From an uncultured Lachnospiraceae bacterium (lineage in GTDB: Bacteria; Bacillota_A; Clostridia; Lachnospirales; Lachnospiraceae): a stretch of DNA of 16,050 nucleotides. Positions 4,907-12,779 of the stretch are shown piece after piece. The DNA is taken from contig CAJUOF010000243.1 in assembly GCA_910587905.1 (NCBI GenBank), positions 1-16,050 of the forward strand, read 5' to 3'. The notes beneath the pieces were generated by a model. The model saw only the letters and a list, made by a program, of their open reading frames with translations. It was not told the origin of the DNA and made no database searches. The position numbers and the translations under genes are program-made. The first letter of the stretch is position 1. Each line of letters begins with the position of its first letter.

Positions 4907-6982
4907 ATGTATAGGACACAGTTCTGTAATGATATCTGTGATGACCATATCGGCAGGAGAGTGGAACTTGCCGGCTGGGTGGATGTGGTGCGTGACCACG
5001 GCGGAGTCATTTTCATTGATCTGCGGGATTATACCGGTGTCACGCAGGTTGTCGTTCACGACGAGGAACTGCTTAAGAATGTGAACCGCGAGACGGTGAT
5101 CTGCGTGAGCGGCATCGTTGAAAAGCGTGCGCCGGAGACGGTCAACGAAAAGATTGATACCGGCTATGTGGAGCTGGCGGCAGACTCTCTCACGGTTCTT
5201 GGAAAAAGCCGCAATATGCTGCCCTTTGAACTCCGCTCTTCTCAGATGAGCAAAGACGAGCTCCGTTTAAAATATCGTTATCTGGATCTCCGCAATCCCA
5301 AGAATCATGCGAACATTGTAAAAAGATCCAAGATCATTCGCCATCTGCGGGGCAAAATGGAGGAGAAGGATTTCCTGGAAATCCAGACGCCGATCCTGAC
5401 AGCGTCCTCTCCGGAAGGCGCCCGGGATTTCTTGGTGCCGAGCCGGAAGCATCCGGGAAAATTTTATGCGCTGCCCCAGGCCCCGCAGCAGTTCAAGCAG
5501 CTTCTCATGGTATCCGGTTTCGACCGATATTTTCAGATCGCTCCCTGTTTTCGGGATGAGGATGCCAGGGCCGACCGTTCCCCGGGGGAATTTTATCAGT
5601 TGGATTTTGAGATGGCTTTCGCGACCCAGGAAGAGGTCCTTGCCGTTTGTGAAGATGTCATCTACGATACCTTTCAAACTTTTTCAGACAAGAGGATTAC
5701 GGAAAAGCCCTTCCGCCGTATCACCTATGCAGAGTCCATGATGAAATACGGTACGGATAAGCCGGATCTGCGCAACCCTCTTGTGATCTGCGACCTGACC
5801 GGATTTTTTGCAGATGTGGAGTTTCCGGCGTTTCAGGGGAAGCCTGTCCGGGGAATTGTGGCGAACTGTGAAGGAAAATCCAAGAAGTTTTTTGAAGACT
5901 CCCTGAAATTTGCCACTTCGCAGGAGGTCGGCCTTGGCGGTCTCGGATATATTACCTTGAAGAAAGGGGGGTTTGCAGGCCCCATCGCAAAGTTCTTGTC
6001 AGATGCCAAGAAGGCAGAGATTGTCGAACTTACCGGGGTAAAAGAGGGCGAAACCTTATTCTTCATCTGCGATGATAAGAAACAGGATACAGAAAAGAAA
6101 GCTGGGCACATCCGCACCTGGCTTGCGGCGAAGGAACAGTTGGGCTTAATCCGTGAGGATGCCTTTGAATTCTGTTTCATTGTGGATTTCCCCATGTATG
6201 AAATTGAGGAAGAGACGGGAGATACCATCTTTACACACAATCCCTTTTCTATGCCCCAGGGGGGAATGGAGGCATTACTCGGGGAGGATCCGACCAAGGT
6301 ACTTGCCTATCAGTATGACTTGGTGTGCAATGGGATCGAGCTTGCTTCCGGGGCTGTCCGCAATCATGATGTGGATATTATGAGAAAGGCATTTGAAATT
6401 GCCGGATATACGGAGGAGGAGCTAAAGTCCAGATTCAATGCCCTTTATACGGCATTCCAGTATGGCGCTCCGCCCCATGCGGGTATGGCGCCGGGGATTG
6501 ACCGGATCGTCATGCTCCTCACCGGGGAAGAAAAGATTCTGGAAGTGATTGCATTCCCCTTAAACGGCAATGCCCAGGATCTGCTCCTGGGTGCTCCCAG
6601 TGAGGTTTCCAACCAGCAGTTGGAGGATGTCCATCTTCTCGGCAGTACCAATGTACTTGCTTCCCGCACAGTTCCCATGGGAGGCGGCAGGGGGCACAGC
6701 GAAAAACGCGAGACTTTCTCCAACGCCGAGCAGCTCAATCAGTTGTCTCTGACGGAGACGGAAGAGCAGGATATGCAGAAGATTTTTCAGATGATGAAGC
6801 CTTATGAGGAAACGCTGAAGGGGATTGACACGGAAGATGTGGAAGAGATGATCCATGTGATGCCCATGTCCAATGTTCTCCGTGAGGACGAGAGAAAGCA
6901 GCCCTTCACAAGAGAAAGCTTGCTTGAAGGCGCTCCGGAACGAAATGAAAACAGCTGGCAGGTGCCCAGACTGGTAAAGTGA
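4907..6982 (+). CDS. Aspartyl-tRNA synthetase fused to amidotransferase subunit GatC
   Basis: This is a 691-residue fusion. Residues 1-576 are a complete bacterial-type AspRS: N-terminal anticodon-binding OB fold (AGWVDVVRDHGGVIFIDLRD), flipping-loop and class II core with LTASSPEGARDFLVPSR, motif 2 with FRDEDARADRSPGEF (F215 on), an inserted GAD domain, and motif 3 with PGIDR (R533). About 27 linker residues follow, then residues 604-691 match GatC, including IDTEDVEEMIHV, SNVLREDE and the VPRLVK end. H31 in RDHGG is the residue I associate, from published Pseudomonas work, with non-discriminating AspRS that charges tRNA-Asp and tRNA-Asn. The expected role is to make Asp-tRNA(Asn) and hand it directly to the amidotransferase encoded next door. 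AGGAGGT lies six bases upstream of the ATG. AspRS is usually about 590 residues and GatC about 95, so both parts are nearly whole. The motif-2 form GEFYQLDFEM resembles alphaproteobacterial AspRS more than the usual Firmicute one (recalled, not searched). Confidence 0.93.
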   Translation: MYRTQFCNDICDDHIGRRVELAGWVDVVRDHGGVIFIDLRDYTGVTQVVVHDEELLKNVNRETVICVSGIVEKRAPETVNEKIDTGYVELAADSLTVLGKSRNMLPFELRSSQMSKDELRLKYRYLDLRNPKNHANIVKRSKIIRHLRGKMEEKDFLEIQTPILTASSPEGARDFLVPSRKHPGKFYALPQAPQQFKQLLMVSGFDRYFQIAPCFRDEDARADRSPGEFYQLDFEMAFATQEEVLAVCEDVIYDTFQTFSDKRITEKPFRRITYAESMMKYGTDKPDLRNPLVICDLTGFFADVEFPAFQGKPVRGIVANCEGKSKKFFEDSLKFATSQEVGLGGLGYITLKKGGFAGPIAKFLSDAKKAEIVELTGVKEGETLFFICDDKKQDTEKKAGHIRTWLAAKEQLGLIREDAFEFCFIVDFPMYEIEEETGDTIFTHNPFSMPQGGMEALLGEDPTKVLAYQYDLVCNGIELASGAVRNHDVDIMRKAFEIAGYTEEELKSRFNALYTAFQYGAPPHAGMAPGIDRIVMLLTGEEKILEVIAFPLNGNAQDLLLGAPSEVSNQQLEDVHLLGSTNVLASRTVPMGGGRGHSEKRETFSNAEQLNQLSLTETEEQDMQKIFQMMKPYEETLKGIDTEDVEEMIHVMPMSNVLREDERKQPFTRESLLEGAPERNENSWQVPRLVK
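6716..6979 (+). other. gatC: GatC domain within the AspRS fusion
   Basis: Residues 604-691 of the fusion correspond to a nearly full GatC. An N-terminal helix (SNAEQLNQLSLTETEEQDM) aligns with the usual VEHLAKLARLEL region. IDTEDVEEMIHV, NVLREDE and a terminal VPRL match the GatC belt that wraps GatA and GatB. It takes the gene-order place that a free gatC occupies in gatCAB operons. Confidence 0.88.
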
Positions 6983-6992
6983 GGTGTGAAAA

Positions 6993-8177
6993 ATGAGCGA
7001 TTATACAGTACAGTTGTCTGATCAGGGAACCGTAGCCGTCGATGATATGATCCTCGTAAAAGGGGTGCAGGCAGGCGCCGGCTCACGGATCTTAGAAGGG
7101 TTTAAACCGCTCTTCAGTGCGGAAGCGGTGACCCGCCTGGAGAGGAACGGGTATGTGATTTCTGGAAAAACCCATGTGGGCGAGTTTGGCCTTGACCTGG
7201 TGGGTGAGTTTTCCTATTATGCGGACAAGGAAGAGGAACTGAAAGGCGCCGCCGCGCATCTGGTAGCTCAGGGGGCGGTGAAAGAAGCCCTGGGGGTGGA
7301 TCTGAACGGGGCGCCCAGACGGGCCGCGGCTCTCTCCGGTGTCGATTTTTTGAAGCCCACCTATGGCACGGTTTCCCGCTACGGGGTCATTTCCTGCGCT
7401 GCCTCCGGTGAGCAGATGGGCGTCTATGCCGGAAATGTGGAGGGTATCAAAGAGATTATGGATGTGATCGCAGGCCACGATGAAAAGGACGGCACCAGCC
7501 TGAGGGAAGAACGCTATGATTACCGCACAGACCTGGCGGTGGAAGGGAAACGGGTCTGTATCCTGAAAGAGCTGTTTGACCGGGCAGAGGAAGAAGTCCA
7601 AAAGCGTGTGACGGCGTATGCGGAGAAGCTCCGTAAAAACGGTGTGGCTGTGGAAGAGATTTCCTGTGATCTCTTTGAGATCGCCGGCACCGCGTGGCAG
7701 ATTCTCATGAATGCGGAAACCTGCAACAATGTTTCCCGCTATGACGGCGTGAAGTTTGGCTACCGTGCAGCGGAGTATAAAAATATTGACGAATTATATG
7801 TAAACACCAGGACAGAAGGGTTGAATTTCCTCACGAAAGCCGTGATTCTCTATGGATCCGATGTACTGTCCAAAAGCCGTTATGAGGACTGTTATGGGAA
7901 ATCCCTCAAGGTCCGCCGCATTGTGGCAGAGAAATTCGGGGAACTGATGGAGCAGTATGATGCAATTCTCACACCGGTATGCAGCAAAACTGCATATAAC
8001 GCCTACGAGATCAGAGAGGCATTTGAAACCGTCTTTCAGGAATCGGTATTTACTTCCGTTCCGAATCTGATTGGGATCCCTGCGCTTGTGAGCGGCGGAG
8101 TTCAGCTTATGGGGAAGCAGTTGAACGAAAGGGTTCTGTTGAGTGTAGCGGGAAGTGTGGAAAGGGCAGGTGAATGA
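6993..8177 (+). CDS. GatA-like protein lacking the amidase catalytic residues
   Basis: This 394-residue protein is clearly homologous to GatA, the glutaminase subunit of GatCAB: note SRILEGF, FLKPTYGTVSRYGV, VIAGHDEKDGTS and NVSRYDGVKFGYR. Every catalytic landmark is changed. The triad lysine of the usual IAIKDN is D17 in VAVDDM. The glycine/serine loop GGSSGGS holding the cis-serine is absent, replaced by EEELKGAA (80-87). The nucleophile serine of DTGGS is A107 in DLNGAP. About 60 N-terminal residues are missing compared with the usual 485. Residues near the glutamine pocket also differ. It should neither hydrolyse glutamine nor act as an ordinary amidase. It begins 10 bp after the AspRS-GatC fusion and overlaps gatB by four bases, and the frame is clean. 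I therefore infer a maintained structural role (GatB partner, ammonia channel or regulator), not a pseudogene. Confidence 0.88.
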   Translation: MSDYTVQLSDQGTVAVDDMILVKGVQAGAGSRILEGFKPLFSAEAVTRLERNGYVISGKTHVGEFGLDLVGEFSYYADKEEELKGAAAHLVAQGAVKEALGVDLNGAPRRAAALSGVDFLKPTYGTVSRYGVISCAASGEQMGVYAGNVEGIKEIMDVIAGHDEKDGTSLREERYDYRTDLAVEGKRVCILKELFDRAEEEVQKRVTAYAEKLRKNGVAVEEISCDLFEIAGTAWQILMNAETCNNVSRYDGVKFGYRAAEYKNIDELYVNTRTEGLNFLTKAVILYGSDVLSKSRYEDCYGKSLKVRRIVAEKFGELMEQYDAILTPVCSKTAYNAYEIREAFETVFQESVFTSVPNLIGIPALVSGGVQLMGKQLNERVLLSVAGSVERAGE

Positions 8178-9604
8178 CGATGAGATATGAAATGGTGGTT
8201 GGCCTTGAAACTCATGTGGAACTGAGTACCAAATCGAAGATCTTCTGTTCCTGCGGCGGTCATTCGGCAGCCGAGGAGCCCAATGACTGTGTATGTCCTG
8301 CCTGCTGTGGGATGCCGGGGATGCTGCCGGTCATGAATAAGCGTGTGGTCGAGCTGGCGGTCACGGCGGGCCTTATGCTGAACTGTGAAATCAGCAGATA
8401 TACTACATTTGACAAGAAGAATTATTATTATCCGGATCTCCCCTGTTCTTATCAGATTACACAGCTCAATCATCCGATCTGTACCAATGGGTGTGTCACT
8501 CTCAAGACACCCTCCGGGGAACGGGAGATCCATATCAAACAGATTCACATGGAGGAGGACGCGGGGAAACTGGTCCATGTGGGGAAAGCCTCCTATGTGG
8601 ACTTCAACCGTACAAGTGTTCCGCTGATTGAGATTGTCACACAGCCGGACTTCCGCAGTGCGGAGGAAGTTCTGGTATATTTGAATAAGCTCAAATCCAT
8701 GTTCCGTTCCGGCGGGATCTCGGAATGCGAGGAGGGCGCCATGCGCTGTGACGTCAATATCTCTGTCCGCCCGGAGGGAAGCTCTGAGTTTGGCGTCCGC
8801 ACGGAGATTAAAAATATGGCTTCCTTTGAGTCCATTGAGCGGGCCATCCGCTACGAGGTCCAGCGCCACATCGATGCCATTGAATTTGAGACAGAGGAAT
8901 TGGTGCAGGAGACCCGGCGTTTTGACGAGGCAAGCGGAAAGACCTTTGCCATGCGCAATAAGGAAACCGCGGCGGATTACCGCTATTTTCCTGATGCAAA
9001 CCTTATGCCGATCGTCATTGACGACGAATGGCTGGAGAAGATCAAAGCCGAGATGCCGGCGGCCATTGATGAAAAGGCAGATCTTTACCGGGAAGCGGGC
9101 ATTTCAGAGAAAGAGATCGACATGCTGATCCACAACCACAATGTGAGTGAGCTGTTGGACAAGGCGGCGGCCCTCGGGTGCGATGCGAAAAATGCGGCCG
9201 GTTGGATTCTCACCGACTGTGCGGGGATTCTCCGCAAAAATGGGAAGCTTCTGGGCGACCTGGAGCTGGGCGCGGAGGATCTGGCGGCCATCATCAAAAT
9301 GGTCGACGAGGGAAAGGTCAACCGGATGAGCGGAAGAAAGATCCTCTCTGCCGTGATCGAAACGGGTGTGGATCCCGTTGCTTACTGTAAAGAACATGGG
9401 CTGGATGCCAAGGTGGACACCTCGAAGATCGAGCGTGTGATGGATACTGTGTTCATCGAAAACAGGAAAGCGGTCGAAGATTACAAAAACGGAAAGGTGA
9501 AAGCGAAACAGGCATTGTTCGGCGCCTGCATGAGGGCGTTAAAGAATACTGCGGACACGGCTGTGATCCGGGAACTTCTGGATGACAGGTTGAGTAAGTG
9601 TTAG
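8174..9604 (+). CDS. gatB: Aspartyl/glutamyl-tRNA amidotransferase subunit B
   Basis: This 476-residue protein has normal GatB length. GatB phosphorylates the side chain of Asp-tRNA(Asn) or Glu-tRNA(Gln) and then transfers ammonia to it. Kinase-site landmarks are kept: GLETHVEL (E12, H14), HMEEDAGK (125-132), DFNRTSVPLIEIVTQPD, MRCDVNISVRP, RTEIKNMASF and ADYRYFPD. Cysteines in CSC (25-27) and CVCPACC (39-45) match the zinc-binding cysteines of some GatB proteins. DLPCSYQ replaces the more usual DLPKGYQ. The C-terminal YqeY-like tail (VNRMSGRKILSAVIETG and on) that recognises tRNA is present. The start at 8174 gives an ATGA overlap with the GatA-like gene; ATG 8180 is an alternative with better spacing to AGGTGA (8168-8173). 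It is the last gene of the operon. Confidence 0.93.
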   Translation: MTMRYEMVVGLETHVELSTKSKIFCSCGGHSAAEEPNDCVCPACCGMPGMLPVMNKRVVELAVTAGLMLNCEISRYTTFDKKNYYYPDLPCSYQITQLNHPICTNGCVTLKTPSGEREIHIKQIHMEEDAGKLVHVGKASYVDFNRTSVPLIEIVTQPDFRSAEEVLVYLNKLKSMFRSGGISECEEGAMRCDVNISVRPEGSSEFGVRTEIKNMASFESIERAIRYEVQRHIDAIEFETEELVQETRRFDEASGKTFAMRNKETAADYRYFPDANLMPIVIDDEWLEKIKAEMPAAIDEKADLYREAGISEKEIDMLIHNHNVSELLDKAAALGCDAKNAAGWILTDCAGILRKNGKLLGDLELGAEDLAAIIKMVDEGKVNRMSGRKILSAVIETGVDPVAYCKEHGLDAKVDTSKIERVMDTVFIENRKAVEDYKNGKVKAKQALFGACMRALKNTADTAVIRELLDDRLSKC

Positions 9605-9615
9605 ATATTTGAGGT

Positions 9616-9671
9616 GCCCCCTGGCGTTTCCGGCAGACGATAGGAAGGTTTTGCCGGGGATGCCAGGGGGC
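9616..9671 (+). terminator. Long convergent hairpin between gatB and spoVAF
   Basis: GCCCCCTGGC (9616-9625) is perfectly repeated in inverse at 9662-9671, and inside it CCGGCA (9630-9635) pairs with TGCCGG (9652-9657). The four intervening bases can pair with wobbles in plus-strand RNA, giving a stem of about 20. It starts 11 bases after the gatB stop and ends 6 bases before the spoVAF stop on the other strand. No U-tract follows on either strand, so it is a bidirectional barrier or Rho-assisted terminator candidate. Confidence 0.6.
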
Positions 9672-9677
9672 GGCCAT

Positions 9678-11111
9678 CTACCGCTCCTCGGGCGTGAGCC
9701 TTGCCCGGAAGAAACGGCGTTTCAGTTCCCGCAGGCTGAAGGGCAGGATGGGATAGATATAGCTCTTTCCGGCGATGGTCTTGTTGGTGAGGATGGAGAG
9801 CACGAAGATCACCATGCCTGCAATAAAGCCCCACAGGTTGAAGACGGAGGTCAGAATTAAGAGCTGGAGCCGCATGAATTTGAGGGCGTAGCCCAGCTCG
9901 AAGCTGGACTGGGTGTAGTTGGACAGGGCCACGAAGGCCATGTACAGCATGGTCTCCGAGTTGAACCAGCCGGAATTGGCGGCAAATTCGCCCACCACCA
10001 GGGCGGCGATGACGCTTAAGGGCGTGGTCAGCATGCTGGGCGTGTTTAGGGCGGCCAGCCGCAGTCCGTCGATGGAAAACTCCAGGATCAAAAGCTGCCA
10101 GATGAGGGGAATGTTGACGGCGTCCTTGATGGCCAGGAACTGGAAGCTCTCCGGGATCCATTCCGGATTCTGCATGAGGAGAAGCCAGATGGGGGTCAGG
10201 ATGACGCCCAGGAGGGAGATGGTCATCCGGGAGAGCCGCAGGTAGGTGCCGGTTAAGGGCGGAAAATAAAAATCGTCCGCCTCCTCGATGATGTCAAAGA
10301 CGGAGGAAGGCAGGATCATGGCCGCCGGGGAGGTGTCCACCAGGATGATGATGTTTCCCTCCAAAAGCTGGGCTGCCGCCGTGTCGGGCCGCTCCGAATA
10401 TTTGAATTTGGGGAAGGGGTTGTACCATTTATAGGGGAAGATACACTCGGCCAGGCTCTCCTGGTTCATGGTGAGGGCATCCACCCTGAGGTTTTCGATT
10501 CGCTTTTTGATCCGGTTTAAAAGCTCCGTGTCCACCCGTCCGTCCATGTAGCAGATGGCGATGTCCGTCCTGGAACTTTTTCCGGCCTGGGTGATCTCCA
10601 CGGTGAGCCTGGGATCCCGGATCCGGCGGCGGATCATGGCCGTGTTGAAGATCAGGGTTTCCACGAATCCGTCCCTGGAGCCCCGGAGTACCTTTTCTTT
10701 TCCAGGCTCCGACACGCTTCTGGCCGGGTAGCTCCGGCAGTCGATGGTGAGGGCCGCGTCATAGCCGTCCACGAAAAAGCAGGTGATGCCCATCAGAAGC
10801 TGGGTGATGATCTCGTCCACGTCCCTCAAGATGCCGATCTCCCCGTAGGGCAGGCATTTCTTGGAAAATTCGTGGGCTTCCTTCGGGAAATCCTGGTCGC
10901 TGATCCCGCACATATATTGGATGATCCGCTGGAGCACCTCATCCTTTACGAAACCGTCCACGAAATAGAAGCAGGCCTGTCTGCCGCCGATCTTCATGGT
11001 CCGGTATACCACGTCAAAATTCTGCTCCACCCGTAAGATTTTGTGGAACAGCTCCATGTTTTCCGCCACGCTGGAGGAAATCACGGTGTTCTCCCTGTTC
11101 GTCTCATTCAT
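9678..11111 (-). CDS. spoVAF: Stage V sporulation protein AF (GerA family)
   Basis: This 477-residue membrane protein is of the GerA spore-germination family, closest to SpoVAF. An N-terminal soluble domain of about 290 residues includes LPYGEIG, CRSYPARSVSEPGKEKVLRG and RDGFVETLIFNTAMIRRRIRDP. The family-typical NPFPKFKYSERPDTAAAQ and LLEGNIIILVDTSPAAMILP lead into about five membrane segments. A basic tail ends the protein. SpoVAF sits in the inner spore membrane and, in Bacillus, acts with FigP in a germination-linked ion channel. Length is close to the roughly 490 residues of the Bacillus protein. The start at 11111 has AAGGGAGA on the minus strand five bases upstream; a TTG at 11141 in the same frame is less likely. 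No other spoVA genes are adjacent, so it is an orphan copy. It marks the organism as a spore-former. Confidence 0.9.
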   Translation of the reverse strand: MNETNRENTVISSSVAENMELFHKILRVEQNFDVVYRTMKIGGRQACFYFVDGFVKDEVLQRIIQYMCGISDQDFPKEAHEFSKKCLPYGEIGILRDVDEIITQLLMGITCFFVDGYDAALTIDCRSYPARSVSEPGKEKVLRGSRDGFVETLIFNTAMIRRRIRDPRLTVEITQAGKSSRTDIAICYMDGRVDTELLNRIKKRIENLRVDALTMNQESLAECIFPYKWYNPFPKFKYSERPDTAAAQLLEGNIIILVDTSPAAMILPSSVFDIIEEADDFYFPPLTGTYLRLSRMTISLLGVILTPIWLLLMQNPEWIPESFQFLAIKDAVNIPLIWQLLILEFSIDGLRLAALNTPSMLTTPLSVIAALVVGEFAANSGWFNSETMLYMAFVALSNYTQSSFELGYALKFMRLQLLILTSVFNLWGFIAGMVIFVLSILTNKTIAGKSYIYPILPFSLRELKRRFFRARLTPEER

Positions 11112-11186
11112 AACTGTCTCCCTTCTGCTTGTATTTATCAATGATAGGTATGAGAAACGACATATTTTTCCCTTTGCCGTTTCCCA

Positions 11187-11216
11187 TAGTATCTGCGCAA
11201 AATGGAGTTTTTATGT
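11187..11216 (-). promoter_or_regulatory. Possible forespore (sigma-G-type) promoter of spoVAF
   Basis: On the minus strand ACATA (11216-11212) and GATACTA (11193-11187) are separated by 18 bases. This resembles the sigma-G pattern G-H-A-T-R, N18, CATxxTA, with one mismatch in each element. Transcription would start about 70 bases before the spoVAF ATG. Forespore control is what is known for spoVAF in Bacillus; the match here is only suggestive. Confidence 0.35.
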
Positions 11217-11251
11217 AAATCTGGGACTGTGCCTGTTTTTGCACACAGGTT

Positions 11252-12625
11252 TTACTCAGGGAGGGTTTTAAGCTGCTTGTCGTAGGTCTTTTTTAAGAAG
11301 AACACCGCCAGCAGGATGGACGAGATCTCCGCGATGGGGAAGGCGAACCAGACGGCGTCGAGCCCCAGGGTGACGGCAAACAGGTAGGCCACAGGGACGA
11401 TGAACACGATCTGGCGGACCACCGACATGATCAGGCTGTAGAGACCGTTGCCGAGGGCCTGGAACACGGAGGAGCTGATGATGCCGGCCCCGGCGAAAAC
11501 AAAGCTTACGCTGATGATTCTGAGGGCCGGGACGCCGATGGAAATCATGTCCGGCGAGTCGTTGAACATGCGGATCAGGGTGGCCGGCATGATTTGGAAA
11601 ATCGCAAGGCCCACCAGCATGATTCCGGTGGCGATGGCGATGCTTAACTTGATGGTGGCGATGATCCGTTTCCGCTTCTTTGCGCCGTAATTGTAGGCGA
11701 CGATGGGAATCATGCCGTTGTTCAGGCCAAAGATCGGCATGAAGATGAAGCTCTGGAGCTTGAAGTAGACGCCCAGCACGGAGACGGCCGTGGAGGAGAA
11801 CATCAGCAAAATTTTGTTTAGCAGGAAGGTCATGACCGACACGATGGACTGCATGATGATGGAAGGAACGCCCACCTTGTAGATCTGGCCGATCACGTGG
11901 AGACTGGGACGGAACTTCCGGAAGCTGAAACGCAGTTCTTTGTTTTTCTTTAAATTGAAAATCAGGGCCATCGTGGCGGCGACGCACTGCCCGGCCACAG
12001 TGGCGATGGCGGCTCCCGCCGCCTCCATGCGGGGAAAGCCAAAATAGCCGAAGATCAGGATCGGATCGAAGATGATGTTGATGATGGCCCCGGTCCCCTG
12101 GGTGATCATGGTGTAGATGGTCTTCCCCGTGGACTGGAGCAGCCTCTCCAAAATCAACTGCATGAAGATTCCGATGGAGACAATGGTACAGATGCTTAAG
12201 TAGTCGGTGCCGTAATCCACGATTTCCGGGATGTCAATCTGGCTGGCGAAATACAAATGGCTCCCGAAGAGGCCGAAGAGGGCGAAGGCCAGGTAGGAGA
12301 GGAAGGCCAGGAAGATGCCGTTCAAGGCGGCGGAGTTGGCCTGCTCGAAATTTTTTTCTCCCAGACTCCTGGAGAGGTAGGCGTTGACGCCAACGGCGGT
12401 CCCGCTTCCCAGGGCGATCATCAGGCTCTGGACGGGAAAGGCCATGGAAACGGCCGTGAGGGCGTGCTCGGATACCCGGCCGACGAATACGCTGTCCACC
12501 ACGTTGTACATGGCTTGGACCAGCATGGAAATCATGATGGGAAGGGACATGCTGACTAACAGTTTGTTAATGGGCATGATTCCCATTTTGTTTTCCTTCT
12601 GGGCTGTCATTTTTTCTTCTGTCAT
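11252..12625 (-). CDS. MATE family multidrug/sodium antiporter (copy 1)
   Basis: This 457-residue protein has about twelve membrane segments, the standard size for a MATE exporter. Such proteins use sodium or proton gradients to expel cationic drugs and metabolites through the cytoplasmic membrane. The signature LPIMISMLVQAMYNVVDSVFVG lies near residues 28-49, and the two six-helix halves are visible, the second beginning near QIYKVGVPSIIMQS. The start at 12625 is supported by GGAGTG on the minus strand; reading further upstream would add a non-MATE, regulatory-looking stretch across the divergent promoter. It is closest in appearance to the MepA/DinF-like bacterial branch, but substrate cannot be told. 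It is transcribed away from the second MATE gene and toward spoVAF, with 140 bp between. Confidence 0.9.
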   Translation of the reverse strand: MTEEKMTAQKENKMGIMPINKLLVSMSLPIMISMLVQAMYNVVDSVFVGRVSEHALTAVSMAFPVQSLMIALGSGTAVGVNAYLSRSLGEKNFEQANSAALNGIFLAFLSYLAFALFGLFGSHLYFASQIDIPEIVDYGTDYLSICTIVSIGIFMQLILERLLQSTGKTIYTMITQGTGAIINIIFDPILIFGYFGFPRMEAAGAAIATVAGQCVAATMALIFNLKKNKELRFSFRKFRPSLHVIGQIYKVGVPSIIMQSIVSVMTFLLNKILLMFSSTAVSVLGVYFKLQSFIFMPIFGLNNGMIPIVAYNYGAKKRKRIIATIKLSIAIATGIMLVGLAIFQIMPATLIRMFNDSPDMISIGVPALRIISVSFVFAGAGIISSSVFQALGNGLYSLIMSVVRQIVFIVPVAYLFAVTLGLDAVWFAFPIAEISSILLAVFFLKKTYDKQLKTLPE

Positions 12626-12678
12626 ACGAATCACTCCATTTCTTTGGTCAAAGGTTCCTGTTTTTGGCGACAATGACA

Positions 12679-12707
12679 AGCATAACACAATATAAATTTT
12701 GCCGCAA
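12679..12707 (-). promoter_or_regulatory. Possible promoter of MATE copy 1
   Basis: On the minus strand TTGCGG (12707-12702) and TATGCT (12684-12679) are 17 bases apart, and the -10 is preceded by TGT, giving an extended -10 element. The -35 is weak. It lies in the 154-bp divergent interval and would give a leader of about 50 bases. Confidence 0.4.
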
Positions 12708-12728
12708 CCTCTTCTTATGCAATTCTTC

Positions 12729-12757
12729 TTGTGAAAGAGGGGAAAATATGCTATTTT
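12729..12757 (+). promoter_or_regulatory. Possible promoter of MATE copy 2
   Basis: TTGTGA (12729-12734) and TATTTT (12752-12757) are separated by 17 bases, each with four of six consensus matches. The start of transcription would be near 12764, leaving a very short leader before the GGAAAGGGGG ribosome site and the ATG at 12780. Weak evidence. Confidence 0.3.
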
Positions 12758-12779
12758 TAAAGGAAAGGGGGAAATTGTC

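Noticed and set aside
6993..8177. GatA-like gene as a decaying pseudogene
   Set aside because: There are no stops or frameshifts, a ribosome site is present, it overlaps gatB by four bases, and non-catalytic motifs are well kept. Long-range selection still needs a dN/dS test.
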